Assembly (NCBI RefSeq): GCF_023283535.1
Contig: NZ_JAKILT010000012.1
Coordinates: 1 to 64,000, forward strand
Length of the DNA: 64,000 nt
Source: Shewanella sairae
GTDB lineage: Bacteria > Pseudomonadota > Gammaproteobacteria > Enterobacterales > Shewanellaceae
Direction of reading: 5' to 3'
Under the pieces are notes generated by a model. The model was not told where the DNA came from and searched no databases. It saw only the letters and a program-made list of their open reading frames with translations. A program made the translations under genes and the position numbers. This document shows positions 35,053 through 45,578 of the stretch, piece by piece; the first letter of the stretch is position 1, and each line of letters opens with the position of its first letter.

Positions 35053-35634
35053 TTACTGTAATAGGTCTAATGTTTGCACTTGTAAGGTTGCTTTACCACC
35101 ATGCTTGTCTGTCATACTTGGCGTCAAATAGAGTGCATTGATTTCATTTAGTATTATGCCATGGTCTACCGAGCTTTTTGGTGTCCAGTCTGGGCGAGAA
35201 AAAGTATCAAAACCGACTTCTACAGTATTCCAGTCATTGCTTGCTGGAAGCTTTGTTTGGTAGTGAGCATAAGTCTTGTCACCTTCTTTACCGTAGTGAG
35301 ATTGCGATAACTTAATCAGTAATGGTATGTCGCATTTATAGGTAAGGCGGATCTTTTTAGTTCCCGCTAAGCTGGTGGCTTCAGGAGAATAAATGACTTC
35401 AACCCAAGAGTTACGTTGTGGATCGACTCTTGGGATCCGCTTGAACTTAACCCAAACTCCTTCATCAGTGATCATTTGATTTCGAAATGTGGCAGTACTG
35501 CCATATGGATCCGTTGCATAACTCCATTGGGTCGCATCGAGTGCAGGAGTCGTTTCTTTCGCTTGGCTATCGGAAGTATTGATTAGCATAGCAGCGACTA
35601 GTCCAATTAAAGCAAATTTCGCAAACGGCTTCAT
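35053..35634 (-). CDS. Secreted hypothetical protein, beta-sandwich-like
   Basis: Protein of 193 residues with a signal peptide (MKPFAKFALIGLVAAMLINTSDSQA). The mature part is beta-rich: VWVKFKRIPRVDPQRNSWVEVIYSP, KIRLTYKCDIPLLIKLSQ, WNTVEVGFDTFSRPDW. This recalls carbohydrate-binding or CIA30-type beta-sandwich domains, but I cannot assign it to a family. I chose ATG 35634, with AAGGAT just before it, over ATG 35649, which lies on the ribosome site. Convergent with ycaR. Confidence 0.65.
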   Translation of the reverse strand: MKPFAKFALIGLVAAMLINTSDSQAKETTPALDATQWSYATDPYGSTATFRNQMITDEGVWVKFKRIPRVDPQRNSWVEVIYSPEATSLAGTKKIRLTYKCDIPLLIKLSQSHYGKEGDKTYAHYQTKLPASNDWNTVEVGFDTFSRPDWTPKSSVDHGIILNEINALYLTPSMTDKHGGKATLQVQTLDLLQ

Positions 35635-35800
35635 GATTATCCTTGTCATGTTAAAGGTAAACGATATGGGGGCGCAGGCCCTTAATCTGTGCGGTTAATT
35701 GAGAGTAGAATAACAAATTCTATTTTGCATATTGTCTTATTTTATAAACAGTTATTTTGCCAAACGCACAAAAGCTAGCTTTTATATTCAGCTATAGAGT

Positions 35801-35838
35801 AAAAAAGACTAAAACCTGATCATGGTTTTAGTCTTTTA
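35801..35838 (-). terminator. Terminator of the RND efflux operon
   Basis: AAAAGACTAAAACC pairs with GGTTTTAGTCTTTT around loop TGATCAT, a long perfect stem with A/T tails, 63 bases beyond the end of the last RND gene on the minus strand. Confidence 0.8.
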
Positions 35839-35900
35839 GGTTAGCCGTTAATGCCATCTTTTAATATTAGTAGCTTGTATTGGGGCCAATTATATACGGG

Positions 35901-38900
35901 CTAATGTGAGCCACTCATCCAAGGCAAAACCTTTCTTGAAAACCTATCGGCTTGCCCGAGACGAATAGCACTGTTATGCCTCATTCTATAAAGCGCTTGA
36001 TAACAGAGTGGCACTAAATACAAGCTGGTAACCGTTGAGAATGTCAGGCCGCCAATAATGGCAATGGCCATTGGTGAATATGAAGGGCCACCGCCACCAA
36101 GTTGGGTGTCTCCCATCGCGAGTGGCACTAAACCGAGTACAGTGGTGCCAACTGTCATCAATACAGGGCGCAATCTTGTATAACACACTGTACTAATCGC
36201 ATTTGACAGCTCATCTAACGCGGGTGACATTTGGTTTATTTGGTCGACCAATACTATGCCGTTGTTTACCACTATTCCCATAAGAATCAATATGCCTATC
36301 ATTGCCATAATCGACATGGGGGTGCCAGTAAATAATAAGGCCCAGAATACACCGGTTATTGAAAATAAAATCGAGGTGATAATTGCAGTTGGCAGTAAGA
36401 GTGACTCAAATAGCGCTGCCATTACGATATAAATCATCGCGATTGCTAAAATCATGTTTGTCGCCATTACTGCTTCGTCTTCATCTTGCTTTTGAAAGCC
36501 ACCTCTAAGGGAGTAATCATAACCGGCAGGAAAGTTAACACTATCCATAACCTGAGTGATTTTTTCCTGTGCCTCTTCGGTAGTCAGTTCATCGAGGTTT
36601 GCGCCTATCGACAGCGCGGTTTGCCTGTCGTAATGCCTAATGGTATCGAAGCGCGGTAAGATCTCAATTTTTGCCAAGTTATCTAAGGTAAATACGCGAT
36701 TATCGATACGGATAACCGGTAACTGTTTTAGTTTCTCTAGGGATAGGCGCCACTGTTGCTCATAGGCCATTTCAATGCGGAGTTCACCGCTTGGATCGTG
36801 GCGAAATGAACGTAAAGGCGTACCACGTAGCGCCATAGAAATACTGGAAGCCACTTCATTTAGCTTTAAGTCCAGTCTAGCGGCCATTTGACGGTCGATG
36901 CGGATCACCACTTCTTGCTGGGCACCGTTAAGCTCTGAGCGCACATCGGTTAAACCATCAATTGCGCTGAGTAACGGTACCACTTGCTGGCTAATACGGA
37001 TAAGTTCGCTGGTAGAGCGTCCGGTTAATGACACCCGCACACCATTGTTTTCACCGCCCCAGCCAAATTGCGGTTTGGCAATCGCAAATTTAGGAAAGCC
37101 TTCGCGTATGGTCTTTTTCAGTGCTTTCATATCAACTTCGGTATCGTCTTTTAAGATCAGTGTTGATTGGCCTCTGTCTGCAGAAAAGTAGCTGTATACC
37201 GAGTCAATTTGGAACTTGTCTTTATTGGCATAAAGGTAAGTTTCCATTTTGGTGATCATCGCTTCTGTAACATCTAAGCTATGTCTGCCTTCGACTTGAT
37301 AATTGATATATAAACGATTATTGCCTTCGCCATCAGACTGATCTTGGCTGACCATACTCAGTGGTAGGGCTGTTGATGCCAATATCATTAGCGCCAAAAC
37401 CCCAGATATACGCGGGTGAGCCAAAATCCAATTAAGGCTGGTTTGATAGCCTGTTTGTAAGCGGCTCTTTTTGGCGACGGGCTTAACTTTAAAACTTAGT
37501 TTACTGAGCATCAGCGGCAATAGTGTTTTTGCAACTAGTAAAGAAGCGGCGAGTGAGATACAAATTGCAATTGCAACGTGCTCTAAAAAAATCGTCAATT
37601 CGACTTTAACGCCGAAAATATTCGGTAAAAAAACAATTGCAGTAGTGAGTGTTCCCGCTAGTACTGCAAGTGAAACTTTATCGACACCACGTAAAATCGC
37701 GCTGCTTTTTATTCCTTGGTTAGGAGAATATGTGGCAGTAGCGTCAGAGGTATTGTCCCTATTAGCCTGTTTTTCCTGCAGTACGCTTTCAGTCACCACA
37801 ACGGCGTTGTCAATCAGCATACCTACAGCCAACAATAGCCCCATCATAGATAAGATATTGAGGCTATAGCCTAAAAAGTACATAGCAGCCAAAGTCATAC
37901 AGATGGAAATAGGTACCGATGAAACGATAACTAAGGTCATCTTCAAATCGCGTAGGAACAGATACAAGACCACAAAAGACAGTAGTGCGCCAATTAAGCC
38001 TGCTGCAAGTAAGTCGCGCAGCGATGAGGTTACGCCATATGCTTGATCTTCCATCACAAACAGTTTGATGCCGTCAAATTGAGAGTTTTGTTTAGCCTCA
38101 TCAATCACCTTCATGACGCGCTGTGATACGTCAACTAGATTCGCGCCAGACTCTTTAAATACATCCAGACCCACAGCATAATTTTGATCTAAATGACGTC
38201 CATCGAGGCGTTCTGGCAGTGAAAAGCTCACAGTTGCAATATCTGCAAGGGTAATGCCTGGAGCTAAAACAATCCTATTTATATCATCTAAGTTTCTAAA
38301 CTCACCTTTAGGTGATACTTGATATACTCGTGATTGAGTCTTTAGTACGCCGGCATTAATAACAAAGTTTTCTTGTTGTAAACGGCGATTAAGCGCTTGC
38401 ACTGAAATATTACTCGCAGCCAGTTTGTCGGCATTAACACGTATTTCAATCTGCTTTTGCTCAACGCCGTAAAGCGTGACTTGCGATACGCCAGCTACCC
38501 GCTCAAGAGGCTTTTTAAGCTGTTTATCGAGTAAGTCAAAGGCGCTTGATAATTCACGGTCGCTGGAAATACGCAGATTGAGCACTGGCATATCAGCAGT
38601 ACTGAACTGCCTGATAAACACTCGTTCTACATCTTTTGGCAGTAAATGACGCACCGCATCGACTTTTTCACGCGCTTCTAAGCTTTTAGTCGCAACGTTT
38701 TCGCCCCACTTCATTCTTAGGTCTATTTCTGCACCATTTTGCGAAGAGCTTGAACGAAGCTCTTCAATGCCGCCCATAGTGGCTAATGACTCCTCTAATA
38801 TATTGGTGATATCGCGTTCAACTTCAGCGGGAGTTGAACCTTTATAAGGCACCTCAACAATTACTTGCGGAATATCGATGCCAGGGAACATTTCCAGCGG

Positions 38901-38996
38901 CAGTAATCTGCTTGAAGCTAACCCAAATAACAGTATTGCCATAAAAAACATGGTTGTGGTTACAGGTCGTGCTAAGGCAAAGCGGGTGATATTCAT
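35901..38996 (-). CDS. RND efflux pump, inner-membrane subunit B
   Basis: Proton-driven RND permease of 1031 residues, usual length, with two repeats of about six TMs and a large periplasmic loop each. Visible motifs: GMLIDNAVVVTESVLQ (about 390-405, proton relay region) and GILILMGIVVNNGIVLVDQINQ (about 905-925). It belongs to the AcrB/CzcA superfamily; the substrate is unknown. The ATG overlaps the end of the preceding RND gene by 4 bases (ATGA), so the two are translationally coupled. Two unlike RND subunits with one adaptor recalls MdtBC, which works as a heteromer. Confidence 0.9.
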   Translation of the reverse strand: MNITRFALARPVTTTMFFMAILLFGLASSRLLPLEMFPGIDIPQVIVEVPYKGSTPAEVERDITNILEESLATMGGIEELRSSSSQNGAEIDLRMKWGENVATKSLEAREKVDAVRHLLPKDVERVFIRQFSTADMPVLNLRISSDRELSSAFDLLDKQLKKPLERVAGVSQVTLYGVEQKQIEIRVNADKLAASNISVQALNRRLQQENFVINAGVLKTQSRVYQVSPKGEFRNLDDINRIVLAPGITLADIATVSFSLPERLDGRHLDQNYAVGLDVFKESGANLVDVSQRVMKVIDEAKQNSQFDGIKLFVMEDQAYGVTSSLRDLLAAGLIGALLSFVVLYLFLRDLKMTLVIVSSVPISICMTLAAMYFLGYSLNILSMMGLLLAVGMLIDNAVVVTESVLQEKQANRDNTSDATATYSPNQGIKSSAILRGVDKVSLAVLAGTLTTAIVFLPNIFGVKVELTIFLEHVAIAICISLAASLLVAKTLLPLMLSKLSFKVKPVAKKSRLQTGYQTSLNWILAHPRISGVLALMILASTALPLSMVSQDQSDGEGNNRLYINYQVEGRHSLDVTEAMITKMETYLYANKDKFQIDSVYSYFSADRGQSTLILKDDTEVDMKALKKTIREGFPKFAIAKPQFGWGGENNGVRVSLTGRSTSELIRISQQVVPLLSAIDGLTDVRSELNGAQQEVVIRIDRQMAARLDLKLNEVASSISMALRGTPLRSFRHDPSGELRIEMAYEQQWRLSLEKLKQLPVIRIDNRVFTLDNLAKIEILPRFDTIRHYDRQTALSIGANLDELTTEEAQEKITQVMDSVNFPAGYDYSLRGGFQKQDEDEAVMATNMILAIAMIYIVMAALFESLLLPTAIITSILFSITGVFWALLFTGTPMSIMAMIGILILMGIVVNNGIVLVDQINQMSPALDELSNAISTVCYTRLRPVLMTVGTTVLGLVPLAMGDTQLGGGGPSYSPMAIAIIGGLTFSTVTSLYLVPLCYQALYRMRHNSAIRLGQADRFSRKVLPWMSGSH

Positions 38997-41900
38997 GCTT
39001 TACCTCCTTCAAGAGTTTGATTATTCATTGCACCAGTGTCGTTGCTTTTCCCTGATTCAATTTGGTCAAACTGTTTTCGGTCAAAGACGGCATAAAGCAC
39101 AGGGATAACAACAAGAGTAAGTAGGGTAGAGAGGCATAAGCCAAAGATAACCGTTATTGCCATTGGCGCTCGAACTTCACTACCATCGCCTAGCCCAAAT
39201 GCCATTGGCGATAAACCTAGCGCTGTGGTCATGGTGGTCATAATGATTGGGCGTAGGCGCGATTTAGCCGCGTTTGAGATTGCACTCAGTTTATCTTCAC
39301 CGCTTTGGCGCAGTTGATTAATTCGATCAACTAGCACAATGGCGTTATTCACAACAATACCTGCGAGCATGATAAGACCAATGAACACCACCACACTTAA
39401 GTGAGTTTGAGTGATAAACAAGCCAAAAATACTGCCGCCAACAGCCATAGGAACGGCGATGAGAATAAGTAGCGGGTGCAGTAAAGATTCAAACTGACTT
39501 GCCATCACTAAGTAAACTAAGAATACTGCTAATACGAGTGCAATTTGTAATGACTTAAACGAGTGCTCCATCTCCTCGTTTTGTCCGCCAAATCGAGCTT
39601 GAATCGAAGTGGGGAGAGTTTGCGCTGCCAAAATCTCACGAGCAGTTAACACAGCGTCATTTAGATCGCCATAAGCGAGGTTGGCAGACACAATAGCAAC
39701 GCGTTGTTGACTGATACGGTTAATTGCAGACGGACCTAATTTTAGGCTGACATCTGCTACTGCACTAAGCGATATTGGATGGCTGCTATTTGGATTAATA
39801 ATCATCGAGTCGATGTCGCTTATTTGGTTGCGTTCATCAATTTCACTGCGCACCAAAATATCAATCTTGCGGTCACGAAATGTGTATTGGCTAGCAATAG
39901 TACCGCCAATGCGCTGGGCAATCCGGTTCGCTACCGTTGGCGCGTCCATTCCCAGAGCTGCTAAACGTTGATGGTCAAACTGAATGCTTAGCTCAGGTTG
40001 GCCGTCTCGTAGACTCGTATTGATATCAGCGAAACGCTCAGAATCACCCAGTGCATCAACAAGATTGTCTGCCGTTTGTTTAAGCTGAGCTAAATCATAA
40101 CCAACAAGTTCGATTTCAAGTGGTGTTTTAAAACTAAATAGTTCTGGGTGCTGCACTTTGGCTTCAAGTTCAGGAATTCGCATCGCGGTTGTACGTAATT
40201 TATCGGCTACCGCATCAAATGCATTATGGTCGCTAAGTACCACTTGTAAGCGCCCCCAGTTTTCTCCACCTCGAGAGGTGTCAGAGGTCATCAGTCCGCC
40301 ACTACCTGCTTGACTATAGGCATGTTTAACGTCCTTGCGATCTTTTATCGATAGCGCGAGTTTACGCAGAACGCGATCGGTTTGAGCCACTTCGGTGCCT
40401 GGTGGCAATAAAACCTCAACATAAAACTCGCCTTGATTCATAGGTGGGATGAGCTCCATACCTAAACGAGGGAGCAGCAATCCTGCACTCGCTGTAACCA
40501 TGAGCGCTATAGCTAAAGTGACAACGCGAAACTTAAGCGCTGCGGCTAGCAGCTTATGGTACAAGACCTCAAGTTTGCTGTAGCCCCAGTTAAAGCCACT
40601 ACTGATCGGACGCATAACCAGTCCTGTTAGCCAAGATAGGCTGCGACCAACAATAAGCACGAGTGTTAACAGCGCGCTTGGCAAGTAGTTAAACAATAAT
40701 ACAAATGGGAAAGAGAATACCGTGGCACTGTAATGCTTTAATTTGGCCATCTTGGTAACGGGTTTTGGTTTGGCTGCTTTTTCTAATAATGGTGGCAGTG
40801 CTTTGAATCCTTCACGAGATGCAAGCATTGGGATGGTGGTTAATGCCACAAGTAATGAAGCGAGTAGAGCAAAAGTTACGGTTAATGCTTGATCTGAAAA
40901 TAGTGCGCCAGCCACGCCATCAACAAACACCAGAGGTACAAATACCGCAAGCGTAGTTAAAGTGGAAGCAAAGATAGCGCCGGCCACCTCTTTGGTGCCT
41001 GTTACGGCAGCTTCAAGTCTGTTCATGCCAAGAGATTTGCAGCGGTCGATATTTTCTAATACCACAATGGCATTATCGACCAAGAGGCCAACCGCTAAGG
41101 CAATACCGCCAAGTGACATGATGTTTAGACTGATACCGGCAAAGTACATCATGTTAAAGGTGGCAATAACCGAAAAGGGGATTGAGATAGAGATAATCAA
41201 TGTAGGGATGATATCGCGTAAAAATAGATAGATAACCAGCATCGAAAGCAAACTACCTATAAGTGCAGCGCTGGTGACTTCGTTAACCGCACTTTCAATA
41301 AATTCGGATTGGTCATAAATAACTTTTAATTCGCCTTTAGCATTATGCTGATTGAGTTTATTGAGCTCATCAGTCACTTTGCGCGCCACTGCAACCGTAT
41401 TGGCATCGCCTTCCTTATAAATAGCCAGTTCAATGGATTCTTTATCGCCAATTCGCGTGATGTCATTGCGCTCTTTAAAGGCATCAACAATGGTTGCGAC
41501 CTCAAATAGGCGCACTAGCGTTTGCTCATCACGGTAAATCACGATTTGCCCCAGCTCATCGAGCGAGTTGAACTGATTTAAGGTACGAACTAAGTATTCC
41601 TTGTCACCTTGAATCACTTTACCTGCAGAGAGGTTAATGTTTTCTTCGGCGATACGGTTGCGAATAATATCGGCACTTAAATTTAGTTGGCTGAGCTTTT
41701 GTTGATTAAGTTGAATATGCACTTCTTGCTGTAAACCTCCAGAAAGCCTTACAGCGGCTACACCGGATAGGGACTCAAGTTGACGTTTGAGCTCCTCTTC
41801 GGCGTAAGTTCGCATCTGCTTTAGTTCTGTTTCACTCGTGCCATCAGTCACAGTATCACTTGCTTCTGGCACTGAGAGCGCTAAACGAACAATAGGGTCA

Positions 41901-42298
41901 AGGTTTGGGTTAAAGCGCAGTAAGAGGGGCTTTTTAACATCAAGCGGCAATTCAATCGTGTCGAGTTTTTCTCGTACATCAAGACTTGCCATGTCCATAT
42001 CTGTACCCCATTCAAACTCAAGTACTACATCGGACATACCTGAGCGCGAAATTGAACTGATTTTCCTAAGTCCTTTGACAATACCCGCAGCTTCTTCGAT
42101 TGGTTTAGATACCAGTTGTTCAACTTCAACGGGTGCTGCGCCCACATATTGGGTACGAATAGTAATGGTTGGGTAACTTAAATCTGGCAATAGTTTTACT
42201 GCAAGGCGAGAGAAACCCACCATGCCGAAAAGGATCACTGCAAACATGAACATCCAAACCGTGACCGGTCGATTAACCGCTGTTTTTATTATAGACAT
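38993..42298 (-). CDS. RND efflux pump, inner-membrane subunit A (enlarged)
   Basis: RND permease of 1101 residues. Motifs: GGIALAVGLLVDNAIVVLENI (about 395-415) and VVFIGLIMLAGIVVNNAIVLVDRINQ (about 1000-1025). It is about 60 residues longer than most because of an insertion after the sixth TM (about 505-570) holding a basic stretch and extra hydrophobic residues (FPFVLLFNYLPSALLTLVLIV). Neighbours: adaptor gene 22 bases upstream, second RND gene overlapping by 4 bases. No outer-membrane factor gene is present, so a shared TolC-type channel is likely. The pump type (drug or metal) is unknown. Confidence 0.9.
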   Translation of the reverse strand: MSIIKTAVNRPVTVWMFMFAVILFGMVGFSRLAVKLLPDLSYPTITIRTQYVGAAPVEVEQLVSKPIEEAAGIVKGLRKISSISRSGMSDVVLEFEWGTDMDMASLDVREKLDTIELPLDVKKPLLLRFNPNLDPIVRLALSVPEASDTVTDGTSETELKQMRTYAEEELKRQLESLSGVAAVRLSGGLQQEVHIQLNQQKLSQLNLSADIIRNRIAEENINLSAGKVIQGDKEYLVRTLNQFNSLDELGQIVIYRDEQTLVRLFEVATIVDAFKERNDITRIGDKESIELAIYKEGDANTVAVARKVTDELNKLNQHNAKGELKVIYDQSEFIESAVNEVTSAALIGSLLSMLVIYLFLRDIIPTLIISISIPFSVIATFNMMYFAGISLNIMSLGGIALAVGLLVDNAIVVLENIDRCKSLGMNRLEAAVTGTKEVAGAIFASTLTTLAVFVPLVFVDGVAGALFSDQALTVTFALLASLLVALTTIPMLASREGFKALPPLLEKAAKPKPVTKMAKLKHYSATVFSFPFVLLFNYLPSALLTLVLIVGRSLSWLTGLVMRPISSGFNWGYSKLEVLYHKLLAAALKFRVVTLAIALMVTASAGLLLPRLGMELIPPMNQGEFYVEVLLPPGTEVAQTDRVLRKLALSIKDRKDVKHAYSQAGSGGLMTSDTSRGGENWGRLQVVLSDHNAFDAVADKLRTTAMRIPELEAKVQHPELFSFKTPLEIELVGYDLAQLKQTADNLVDALGDSERFADINTSLRDGQPELSIQFDHQRLAALGMDAPTVANRIAQRIGGTIASQYTFRDRKIDILVRSEIDERNQISDIDSMIINPNSSHPISLSAVADVSLKLGPSAINRISQQRVAIVSANLAYGDLNDAVLTAREILAAQTLPTSIQARFGGQNEEMEHSFKSLQIALVLAVFLVYLVMASQFESLLHPLLILIAVPMAVGGSIFGLFITQTHLSVVVFIGLIMLAGIVVNNAIVLVDRINQLRQSGEDKLSAISNAAKSRLRPIIMTTMTTALGLSPMAFGLGDGSEVRAPMAITVIFGLCLSTLLTLVVIPVLYAVFDRKQFDQIESGKSNDTGAMNNQTLEGGKA

Positions 42299-42320
42299 AA
42301 CGTGCTCCGTAGATTTTAAG

Positions 42321-43385
42321 CTATTTAGCTGACGCTAGATCTGTTGAATTAATGACTTCAACTAATGACAGGTCTTTAAGGTTTTGCTGACCACGGACAA
42401 CGATTTGCTCGCCAGGCTGAATACCGCTTACCACTTCCACGGTATCGACTTCACGGTACCCGAGAGACACAGTGCGGCGATTAACATTGTCACCATCGAG
42501 AACATATAAAGCGTACTCGTTATCTTGGTTGATCAATGCGTTATAAGGCACGGTGATAACATTATTATGGGTGTCGTACTTTAGTTCCACGCGAGTAAAC
42601 ATCCCCGCTTTAAGCGTCGCATTTTGATTAGGGACTGACAGGGTGACTTTAAAGGTACCGCTTCGTGCATCGACAATCGGGCTTATACGAAGCACTGTGG
42701 CATGGGTGGTTTCTTGGGTATGTTTGTTGGCAACAATTTGGGCGTCTTGACCTAGGCGAAGGTGTTGTAATTGCTGCTCGGGTAAATGCACTATGCCGTA
42801 TAGTTCGTCTTGATTGACCACATAAAATAATTCATCAAATTCTTTTGCCATATTGCCCGATTTGACAAATCGCGTTGCGATAACGCCATCAATTGGTGAG
42901 CGGATCATGCTTTCTTGTACGTAAAGCGCTGCTAAATCACGTTTGGCCATGGCTGCTTGCAGGTTATATTCAAGCTTTGCCATTGAGTCGGCGCTGAAAA
43001 ATTCTTTATTGCTGATTTTCTTAAGGCGATTGAGCTCTTGCTCGATGATTTCAACTTCGGCTTGCGAGCGATCTAAATCGAACTTCTGCCTTTTAGAGTC
43101 GATAATTGCTAGCAACTGACCTTTTTTAACTCTATCACCTTCTTCAACTTTTAATTCTTGTATCAGCCCTGCGACTCGAGTAACAACATTAGCTTCTTGT
43201 GGCGCTTCTAACGTCGCGGTTGTGCTGTAAAAAGAGGAAACATCGCCTTGGATCACCGTGGCAGTTTCAACTGGGACGGCGTATTTTTCTTCTTCTTTAG
43301 TTTGTTCTTCACTGCCACAAGCACTTAAAAGTGATACGCCCAATAATAAGGGGAGAATAATGTGTTTTTTGTTTAACGCTTCCAT
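42321..43385 (-). CDS. RND periplasmic adaptor (HlyD/MFP family) lipoprotein
   Basis: Periplasmic adaptor of 354 residues. Lipobox LLSAC gives an acylated Cys at about residue 23. Then biotinyl-lipoyl halves (VVTRVAGLIQELKVEEGDRVKKGQLLAII and MIRSPIDGVIATRFVKSGNM), a coiled-coil hairpin (about 90-140), and a beta-barrel domain. It joins the two RND subunits to an outer-membrane channel. I chose ATG 43385 because the signal peptide begins there; the frame upstream to 43466 adds 27 unlikely residues. First gene of the operon with the two RND genes. Confidence 0.9.
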   Translation of the reverse strand: MEALNKKHIILPLLLGVSLLSACGSEEQTKEEEKYAVPVETATVIQGDVSSFYSTTATLEAPQEANVVTRVAGLIQELKVEEGDRVKKGQLLAIIDSKRQKFDLDRSQAEVEIIEQELNRLKKISNKEFFSADSMAKLEYNLQAAMAKRDLAALYVQESMIRSPIDGVIATRFVKSGNMAKEFDELFYVVNQDELYGIVHLPEQQLQHLRLGQDAQIVANKHTQETTHATVLRISPIVDARSGTFKVTLSVPNQNATLKAGMFTRVELKYDTHNNVITVPYNALINQDNEYALYVLDGDNVNRRTVSLGYREVDTVEVVSGIQPGEQIVVRGQQNLKDLSLVEVINSTDLASAK

Positions 43386-43855
43386 GTAAGCAGACCTTAA
43401 TTTAATTGTTCCAATAAGCCTGATAAAGCATGATGCGTGCCATGTTGTTAAGTTGTTACTTAACAATGGTTTACGTGTTTTTAAGTTTATTTCTTAAAAT
43501 TAAATTAATTATTATCTAGTGAAAAAGTTTAAATGTTGGTTTTTTTAACAAAGGTTACAATTGGTTTCTTTTTAGGTGGCTAGTTTTTGGTTTAATTACG
43601 AATTGTGTCGATTAATTAAGGTTATATAAATTTTAGTAAAGGCTTGAGGTTACTGCGACTTGGCTTATACAGAGGCGGAGGATTGAAAGAAGCGATTTTT
43701 GAGAGAATTGACGTGTTACCTAACGAGAATTATTTTCATGATTAAAATACATAAATAAAAAGCGCGGCAATAAAAAAGGCACTCAATGAGTGCCTTTCAA
43801 TCAATTTATCAGTCATTTAAGTGACGAGCTTAAACTGACTGCTAAATCATATGTG
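43386..43855. other. 470-bp region between the RND operon and gltA
   Basis: AT-rich. It holds the gltA terminator at 43774-43797 and should hold the promoter of the RND operon. No further gene or clear operator was seen. Confidence 0.5.
43774..43797 (-). terminator. Terminator of gltA
   Basis: AAAGGCACT / AGTGCCTTT stem with loop CAATG, preceded by a run of A that gives the T-tract on the minus strand; about 60 bases after the gltA stop. Confidence 0.75.
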
Positions 43856-45145
43856 TTAATCGCGCTTATCAAGCTCAATAAAATCGCGCTTAGCATCACC
43901 AGTATATAGCTGACGAGGGCGGCTGATCTTGTGACCAGGTTGATCTAGCATCTCTTTCCAGTGGGCAATCCAACCGACAGTACGCGCAAGGGCGAATAGT
44001 ACAGTGAACATGCTTGTAGGAATACCGATAGCCTTCATGATGATCCCTGAGTAGAAATCAACATTTGGATAAAGCTTCTTAGAGACGAAATACTCATCTT
44101 CTAGTGCAATGCGCTCAAGCTCCATTGCTACATCTAGAAGTGGATCGTTGACCTTAAGTTCAGCTAAGACTTCATGACATGTTTCACGCATCACTTTCGC
44201 GCGAGGGTCGAAGTTCTTGTAAACACGGTGACCAAAGCCCATTAGACGGAAAGGATCTTCTTTGTCCTTAGCACGTGCAATAAACTCAGGAATACGGTCA
44301 ACAGTGCCAATTTCTTCCAGCATGTTTAGACATGCTTCGTTAGCACCGCCGTGTGCTGGTCCCCAAAGTGACGCAATACCAGCAGCAATACATGCAAACG
44401 GGTTAGCACCTGAAGAGCCAGCTAAACGTACAGTTGATGTTGAAGCGTTTTGCTCGTGGTCCGCGTGTAGGATAAAGATGCGGTCCATTGCACGTTCAAC
44501 GATTGGATTCACCTTATATTCTTCACAAGGTACACCAAACATCATGCTTAGGAAGTTACCGGCATAGCTAAGCTCGTTACGTGGGTAAACAAACGGTTGA
44601 CCGATTGAGTACTTGTAGCACATAGCTGCGATAGTTGGCATCTTTGATACTAAGCGGTATGCAGCGATTTCACGGTGACGCTCATCGTTTACATCCAAAG
44701 AGTCTTGGTAGAACGCCGAAAGCGCGCCTGTGACACCACATAGCATTGCCATTGGGTGAGCATCACGTCTAAAGCCTCTAAAGAAAGCTGCAAGCTGCTC
44801 ATTCACCATGGTGTGTGTTTTAACAGTATGCTCAAACGTTTCGTACTGAGCTTTATTTGGCAACTCTCCGTAAAGAAGCAAATAACATAAATCTAAATAG
44901 TCAGACTCTACTGCCAACTGATCGATTGGGTAACCGCGGTGAAGCAGTATGCCTTTTTCGCCGTCGATGTAGGTGATCGCTGATTCACAGGAAGCGGTCG
45001 CAAGAAATCCTGGATCAAAAGTAAAGTGACCTTTGCTACCTAGCTTACTGATGTCGATAACATCAAATCCTGCCGTACCTTCTTTGATAGGCAGTTCGAT
45101 TGAATCGTTCCCTGGTAGTTCTAATTTGGCTATATTGTCAGCCAT
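43856..45145 (-). CDS. gltA: Citrate synthase (type II)
   Basis: Cytosolic enzyme of 429 residues, hexameric allosteric type, condensing acetyl-CoA with oxaloacetate. Catalytic residues are visible: His in [11 protein letters not shown] (about 267), His in [15 protein letters not shown] (about 308) and Asp in YPNVDFYSG (about 365). The N-terminal Tyr/Ile-rich beta domain of the type II form is present ([21 protein letters not shown]). Divergent from sdhCDAB; a partly consensus CRP site lies about 60-80 bases upstream of its start. ATG 45145, preceded by AAGGAG. Confidence 0.97.
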   Translation of the reverse strand: MADNIAKLELPGNDSIELPIKEGTAGFDVIDISKLGSKGHFTFDPGFLATASCESAITYIDGEKGILLHRGYPIDQLAVESDYLDLCYLLLYGELPNKAQYETFEHTVKTHTMVNEQLAAFFRGFRRDAHPMAMLCGVTGALSAFYQDSLDVNDERHREIAAYRLVSKMPTIAAMCYKYSIGQPFVYPRNELSYAGNFLSMMFGVPCEEYKVNPIVERAMDRIFILHADHEQNASTSTVRLAGSSGANPFACIAAGIASLWGPAHGGANEACLNMLEEIGTVDRIPEFIARAKDKEDPFRLMGFGHRVYKNFDPRAKVMRETCHEVLAELKVNDPLLDVAMELERIALEDEYFVSKKLYPNVDFYSGIIMKAIGIPTSMFTVLFALARTVGWIAHWKEMLDQPGHKISRPRQLYTGDAKRDFIELDKRD

Positions 45146-45202
45146 ACCCCATTCTCCTTACTTCATTCTTATTGAGTGCGGCTTATCAAACGACATTACT
45201 TT

Positions 45203-45224
45203 ACAGTGAATCTAGATCACATTT
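45203..45224. promoter_or_regulatory. CRP-like site, gltA side (right half perfect)
   Basis: The right part TCTAGATCACATTT (45211-45224) equals the CRP consensus for 14 bases. The left half (CAGTGAA) is out of register by one base, so binding strength is uncertain. It lies about 60-80 bases upstream of the gltA start. Confidence 0.45.
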
Positions 45225-45490
45225 CAATTTAAATAAGCGTTTAAATTTGTTAGACCATGGTCTTATTTTGGCTTAAGTGCTTGTGCCAGTAGGTGCTTGG
45301 CAGATTTTTTTACCAAAAAAACAAAATTTGCATAATGTGATGTTTGTATTTGATATTTCACCCACGTATACTTGCCGCAGCTCAGAAGAGCTGCATACAT
45401 TGGCGATAAGTTATCACTTTTTTGCACGCTTAATTAGTGGTTGCTAAATCCGTTAAATGTTTGTTTCAAGTTTTCTTTTGTAAAAGTTCT

Positions 45491-45514
45491 AAACCGTGAT
45501 TTAAATCACTGTTT
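45491..45514. promoter_or_regulatory. CRP-like palindrome upstream of sdhC
   Basis: GTGATTTAAATCAC (45496-45509) within a palindrome with arms AAAC / GTTT and one unmatched pair. It keeps the CRP spacing GTGA-N6-TCAC, 64-88 bases before the sdhC start. Confidence 0.6.
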
Positions 45515-45578
45515 GGAATTTAATCAAAAGCGGTTCATATAACAAAAAATAGCTCAAATTGAGCAGAGTGAGCAGAAC

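Larger units (their letters stand above)
45146..45578. other. 433-bp divergent promoter region of gltA and sdhC
   Basis: No gene. It contains the CRP-like sites at 45203-45224 and 45491-45514. In E. coli the same region is controlled by CRP, ArcA, Fur and RyhB; only CRP-like sequences stand out to me here. Confidence 0.6.
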
